Shown in pieces: positions 60,842 to 64,000 of a DNA stretch of 64,000 nt. A program made the position numbers and the translations under genes. The notes under the pieces are model-generated. The model did no database searches. It was not told the origin of the DNA and saw nothing but the letters and a program-made list of their open reading frames with translations. Where the stretch lies: IMG/VR virus record IMGVR_UViG_3300009170_000006, positions 1 through 64,000 of that record. The stretch is one strand, 5' to 3'. Source of the DNA: a virus. The stretch's first letter is position 1, and the number at the start of each line of letters is the position of its first letter.

Positions 60842-61240
60842 TTAATTTTCATCTTCATCATCAGATTCTTCTTCAGGTTCTGGATCATCAGGTAAAACTT
60901 CTGGTAAGAAAAGCTCCTCTAAAGGACTCCTTGCAAAGCTTTCAGCCCAAGCACTGTATACAGTTTTGTATTCTGTATTAAATAATTCTACAAACTTATC
61001 TATAGAATAAGATCCATATAAGTGATCTCCATCACTTAAAAATATTTTAATACATCTAACCGGGTTATCTCCATCAAACAATACATACTCTCTAAAAGAA
61101 GTAACCTTTACTGCATTAAGATCTATATAATAATCAAACCTATACCAGCTACCATCTATAGGCTCAGTTCTTTCTACTCCATCCATGAAATATTGTCTTT
61201 CATGTTTATCAAAGATTCTTATTTTAAACAGGAAGGTCAT
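60842..61240 (-). CDS. small protein with acidic tail
   Basis: A 132-aa protein. The N-terminal ~100 residues are mixed alpha/beta (FDYYIDLNAVKVTSFREYVL), and the tail is strongly acidic (DDPEPEEESDDEDEN). Its ATG overlaps the metallophosphoesterase stop as ATGA. No family recognised. The acidic tail might mimic nucleic acid; this is speculative. Confidence 0.6.
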   Translation of the reverse strand: MTFLFKIRIFDKHERQYFMDGVERTEPIDGSWYRFDYYIDLNAVKVTSFREYVLFDGDNPVRCIKIFLSDGDHLYGSYSIDKFVELFNTEYKTVYSAWAESFARSPLEELFLPEVLPDDPEPEEESDDEDEN

Positions 61241-62262
61241 AATATATGATTATTATGTATTCTATAATTATTTACAATAGCTACTCCATTGTTCATTTTA
61301 ATATGTGCAAAACCTACATTCCATATAGTATGTGCAAAAGGCATATACTGAGGATTAAGATCACACAAGCATCCTACAGAATAAACCTTAGTAAGGTTGT
61401 TGTTTAAGTCAGTTTCAATATTTTCATGAGTTTTATGCTTATCTCCTGCAATAGCATTTGCTCTTGCTCTCATCCATAAAGCTCTGGCCGGGTTAATTCC
61501 ACCTGCACCTCTAAACTCATTACCATGAATAACATTTAAATCTCCAAATTTAGATAAGGTTTCATTCTCAATCCAAATAATTTTATGCTCAGCAAGCTTT
61601 AATATAACAGGTAATTCAAACTCAGGACAGCCCATAATTTCTGGAGCTTTTCTCATAAGTAATCTTAACCATCTTCTTTCATGGTTTCCTTCTTTATAAT
61701 AAATAGTTGCTTTAGGAAAGATCTCTCTTAACTGTGTAAAAAACTCTTGAGCTACTTGGAACTCTTCTGTTATCATAGCATTGTTAGGAAGCTTCTCATG
61801 AGAGCTGGCACCATACATATCCAGTATATCACCATTTAACCATACACAGTCTACATCATTATCAACACCATATTTAATAGCCAGGTTTAAAGCCATATCA
61901 TCTTGGTAAGGTAAGTGTATATCACTAAGAAATAAAATGTTTTTTATACTTGTGGGTAAGGTGAATATTTTAAGTTTGGTAGAATTGTTCTTAAGTTTAA
62001 TCTCTGAATTTCTTGTATCATAATTCAAAGGTTTTGCAAATTCAGTAACTTTAAGATTATTTTTACCTCCACTATGATGTCTATATCTTCTTATAAGTCC
62101 TCTAGCTGATTCAAAGTTTAAAAAATGTTCTTTGTTTTCATTATACATTTTTTTAGCTAATGTATAATCTTTTACTTCAGGATGTTTTTTTAAATACTTT
62201 TCTGCTATTTTTTGAATTGAACTTTTTTTTACTTCTGGCTCTACTGGTTTTTTAACGGGCAT
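61237..62262 (-). CDS. metallophosphoesterase (calcineurin-like)
   Basis: A 341-aa protein. It has all core motifs in order: SDIH (113-116), NGDILD (143-148), GNHE (192-195), IHGNE (245-249) and GDKHKTH (273-279). The N-terminal ~60 residues are helical and basic (SSIQKIAEKYLKKHPEVKDY), perhaps DNA-binding. It could act on a nucleotide, phosphoprotein or nucleic acid; the substrate cannot be told from sequence. It follows the spanin-like gene by 15 bases. Confidence 0.85.
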   Translation of the reverse strand: MPVKKPVEPEVKKSSIQKIAEKYLKKHPEVKDYTLAKKMYNENKEHFLNFESARGLIRRYRHHSGGKNNLKVTEFAKPLNYDTRNSEIKLKNNSTKLKIFTLPTSIKNILFLSDIHLPYQDDMALNLAIKYGVDNDVDCVWLNGDILDMYGASSHEKLPNNAMITEEFQVAQEFFTQLREIFPKATIYYKEGNHERRWLRLLMRKAPEIMGCPEFELPVILKLAEHKIIWIENETLSKFGDLNVIHGNEFRGAGGINPARALWMRARANAIAGDKHKTHENIETDLNNNLTKVYSVGCLCDLNPQYMPFAHTIWNVGFAHIKMNNGVAIVNNYRIHNNHIL

Positions 62263-62277
62263 AATGTGAGTTTTAAA

Positions 62278-62814
62278 TTATAGTTTAAAATAAGATTTAA
62301 AGAACTTAATAAGTAATATTAATAATAATATAGTAGCTGTAATCCAAAACCACCAGAAGGTAAAGCCATCAAACTTATTTCTGTGTTCTAACTCACATAT
62401 CTTTTTAACTGTATTTTCTGTATGACTGTATTTGTCAAGAGTAATTCTATGTTCTAACCATTGTACTCTAGCTTTTAAACTATCTGTTTCACACTCAACT
62501 ACTAATACATTTCCTACTGATTTAACTGTACTCTTTAATCCGCCTTTAGTTGTTGTCTTACTAAAAGGCTTAAGATTACCAAGTGAATCACAAAGTAGCT
62601 TACAAGGGTTTTCTAAATAGATAGGAGTGTTTACTACTGTAGGAATATATATTAAAGAATCTTTATAGACTACTGAGTCTTTCTTTATAACAACAATACT
62701 ATCTTTTCTTTCACAGTATTTAGATAAAAAATTATCTTTTTGTCTTTTAGTAGCTACACATTGTGTAAAAATTATTACTATTAATACTATAAAAATTTTA
62801 CTTAGCTTTTTCAT
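62278..62814 (-). CDS. u-spanin-like lipoprotein with C-terminal TM helix
   Basis: A 178-aa protein. The N-terminus MKKLSKIFIVLIVIIFTQC is a lipoprotein signal with Cys19 in a Bacteroidetes-like lipobox. The middle is a periplasm-spanning segment, and residues ~155-172 (WWFWITATILLLILLIKFF) are a TM helix. Outer-membrane lipid plus inner-membrane anchor in one protein is the layout of unimolecular spanins (phage T1 gp11), which fuse the two membranes at lysis. It overlaps the holin gene by 17 bases. Function inferred from topology and context. Confidence 0.7.
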   Translation of the reverse strand: MKKLSKIFIVLIVIIFTQCVATKRQKDNFLSKYCERKDSIVVIKKDSVVYKDSLIYIPTVVNTPIYLENPCKLLCDSLGNLKPFSKTTTKGGLKSTVKSVGNVLVVECETDSLKARVQWLEHRITLDKYSHTENTVKKICELEHRNKFDGFTFWWFWITATILLLILLIKFFKSYFKL

Positions 62815-63028
62815 CTGTAAAAAAATTAGTTAAAAACTTACCTATTATACCTACTAATAAGGCAGTTCCAATCATAACTTTTAATTCATGATCTGTGTAT
62901 ATTTGTTTTAATTGATCAAAAGCTATCAAGCCTCCTGCACCAAATAGGCCGGCTACAGCCAATAAAGAATCTCCAACTTTTCTCCAGGTCCAGGGAGTTG
63001 GCTTTTTATAATTTTTCATTAAGTTCAT
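62798..63028 (-). CDS. holin candidate, two TM segments
   Basis: A 76-aa protein. TM1 is at ~23-38 (LLAVAGLFGAGGLIAF) and TM2 at ~50-68 (MIGTALLVGIIGKFLTNFF), with charged ends, the form of a class II holin that opens the inner membrane for the endolysin. It lies 1 base after the amidase stop (TAATATG) and overlaps the spanin-like gene. Two in-frame ATGs (63028 and 63019) are present. Confidence 0.75.
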   Translation of the reverse strand: MNLMKNYKKPTPWTWRKVGDSLLAVAGLFGAGGLIAFDQLKQIYTDHELKVMIGTALLVGIIGKFLTNFFTDEKAK

Positions 63029-63029
63029 A

Positions 63030-63719
63030 TTATAAGGATTTAATTAATTCTAATAACTGAGGATGAGGATACATATCAGATTTATCTTTTCTTACATTAG
63101 TATGAGTCCATAAACCAGACATACCTTTAACAGCTGCTTGATTAAATTCAAAACAATCTTCATTACCAAGAATTAATTGTAATCCTTGTTTAAGATCAAT
63201 TTTAGGATGTCTTTTGGCTATATCAAGTAATAAAAGTTTTAAGCTTTCTAATTGTTTAGGTGTATATGCATGCCAATACATATAACCTTTAAAAGGTTTA
63301 GTTAATTTAATAACCATCTTAGCAGGTACTATACTCTTTACATAATTATAATAGTTACCATCTTTGCCTAAAACAATAGGTCCATAATTACATACTTCAA
63401 TAGCAATAGATTTTTTATTTAGAATAGAATTATTAGAAGCTGTAGTACCTAAGTGATGAGCCCAGAATTTATCATCAAAAGCTCTTACTATAACACCATC
63501 CCATGCAGTATCTTTAGGATCTCTAGTAGATAATCCACCTATTACATAAGCAGTAGCTACTTTTAAACTTAAGCCGCTTTTAGTTTTATCATGCTCCCAA
63601 CAAGCTACAGTCCAATCTGGCCTATGGCTTCCGGCAGTATGGTGAATAAATACAGTATCTTTTTCATAGACTTCACTGTAGTATTCATCAGATTCAAGTA
63701 AACAATTTTTAATTTCCAT
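63030..63719 (-). CDS. N-acetylmuramoyl-L-alanine amidase (endolysin)
   Basis: A 229-aa amidase_2-type enzyme. Zinc ligands are within FIHHTAGS (H26/H27) and GLWTHTNVRKDKSD (H206), with further active-site residues E108 (SIAIEVCNYGP) and KDKSD near 211-215. YWHAYTPKQ (148-156) lies between. It cuts the amide bond between sugar and peptide in peptidoglycan to burst the cell. There is no signal peptide, so it needs the holin next to it. It heads the lysis cassette. Confidence 0.9.
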   Translation of the reverse strand: MEIKNCLLESDEYYSEVYEKDTVFIHHTAGSHRPDWTVACWEHDKTKSGLSLKVATAYVIGGLSTRDPKDTAWDGVIVRAFDDKFWAHHLGTTASNNSILNKKSIAIEVCNYGPIVLGKDGNYYNYVKSIVPAKMVIKLTKPFKGYMYWHAYTPKQLESLKLLLLDIAKRHPKIDLKQGLQLILGNEDCFEFNQAAVKGMSGLWTHTNVRKDKSDMYPHPQLLELIKSL

Positions 63720-63762
63720 AATATTAATCAGACTACATTAATTAATAAATAAACAAACTTGT

Positions 63763-64000
63763 TTACTTTGTTCTTAAAAAGATCTTGTCAATCTTTTCTT
63801 CAATTCTTATTTGTGAATTTTTTACATCAATCACTTGATCTTGAACAGCTTTCATTTGCTCTTGTGTAGCTCCTTGAAATACAGCTGAGTTATTTACTGC
63901 ATCAGTTAAATCTTTAATATTAGTTTTAACATCATTTATTTGTTCAGTATGTTCTGTAAGAGTAAGGGTGGTTTTAAAATAAAAACCATACCCTACAGAT
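63763..64000 (-). CDS. C-terminal end of a coiled-coil protein (partial)
   Basis: An open frame enters from the right edge and ends at TAA 63763-63765. It encodes ~78 residues: an aromatic stretch (SVGYGFYFKTTLTLTEHTEQ) then a coiled coil (INDVKTNIKDLTDAVNNSAV, then NSQIRIEEKIDKIFLRTK). The start lies outside the window. It sits 43 bases upstream of the amidase. It may be membrane-linked or part of the lysis unit; family unknown. Confidence 0.6.
   Translation of the reverse strand, partial: SVGYGFYFKTTLTLTEHTEQINDVKTNIKDLTDAVNNSAVFQGATQEQMKAVQDQVIDVKNSQIRIEEKIDKIFLRTK

Noticed and set aside
63019-63028. Dual-start holin control from the two ATGs
   Set aside because: Two close ATGs alone are weak evidence; I see no structure or RBS to favour one.
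1-64000. CRISPR arrays, insertion sequences, integrase or attachment sites
   Set aside because: I found no spaced direct repeats, transposase motifs or tRNA-linked sites in the window.

Overview
The window looks like the late (virion and lysis) half of a crAss-like phage (order Crassvirales) infecting a Bacteroidetes host. The evidence is: very AT-rich DNA; every gene I can support lies on the minus strand; the crAss-type order of terminase, portal, scaffold, major capsid, ring proteins, fibres, muzzle-like protein and giant virion proteins; and an RNA polymerase active-site motif (DFDVD) in the giant protein at the left edge. Ribosome-binding regions are mostly A-rich rather than Shine-Dalgarno-like. 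Several intergenic gaps carry TATATTTG/TATATTTA boxes that fit the Bacteroidetes -7 consensus TAnnTTTG. The genes end in ordinary TAA, TAG and TGA stops, so I see no stop-codon reassignment in this half.

Layout in the direction of transcription, from high to low coordinates. 64.0-60.8 kb: the end of a coiled-coil gene, then a lysis cassette (amidase endolysin, two-TM holin, lipoprotein with C-terminal TM resembling a u-spanin), a metallophosphoesterase and a small acidic protein. 60.8-57.3 kb: a promoter with a palindrome, then a packed run of small overlapping genes (winged-helix-like, HU/IHF-like, Cys-rich zinc protein, a 36-aa membrane peptide, a PD-(D/E)XK nuclease, small unknowns). 57.3-49.3 kb: large terminase, portal, scaffold, major capsid protein. 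49.3-47.4 kb: two capsid-associated candidates preceded by folded RNA elements. 47.4-45.6 kb: an island of eight very small Lys-rich proteins, four of them too short for usual gene-length cutoffs. 45.6-42.9 kb: a ring/connector protein, a ferritin-like protein and an abundant tail protein with a high-expression codon pattern, ending in a terminator. 42.9-35.4 kb: a fibre/adhesin cassette of Cys-rich proteins, ending in a strong terminator. 35.3-27.8 kb: an HU-like protein, two more ring-type proteins and a 1,730-aa muzzle/stabilisation-type protein. 27.8-15.4 kb: a series of probable cargo (ejected) proteins, interrupted by a GIY-YIG homing endonuclease. 15.4-1 kb: giant proteins of 1,819, 1,621 and more than 1,670 aa, carrying in turn a PD-(D/E)XK nuclease core, an HExxH metalloprotease motif and the RNA polymerase active site.

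The parts fit one programme. Terminase, portal, scaffold and capsid make and fill the head. Ring proteins and the muzzle-type protein make the tail gate, and Cys-rich fibres bind the cell. The giant cargo proteins, probably ejected with DNA, bring an RNA polymerase, a nuclease and putative proteases into the host. The lysis cassette releases progeny. The points most worth a second look are the in-frame TAA that splits the polymerase region from its upstream partner, the enzymes buried in virion cargo, the Lys-rich microprotein island, the repeated Gly-Gly motif across cargo proteins, and the recurrent promoter and leader motifs.
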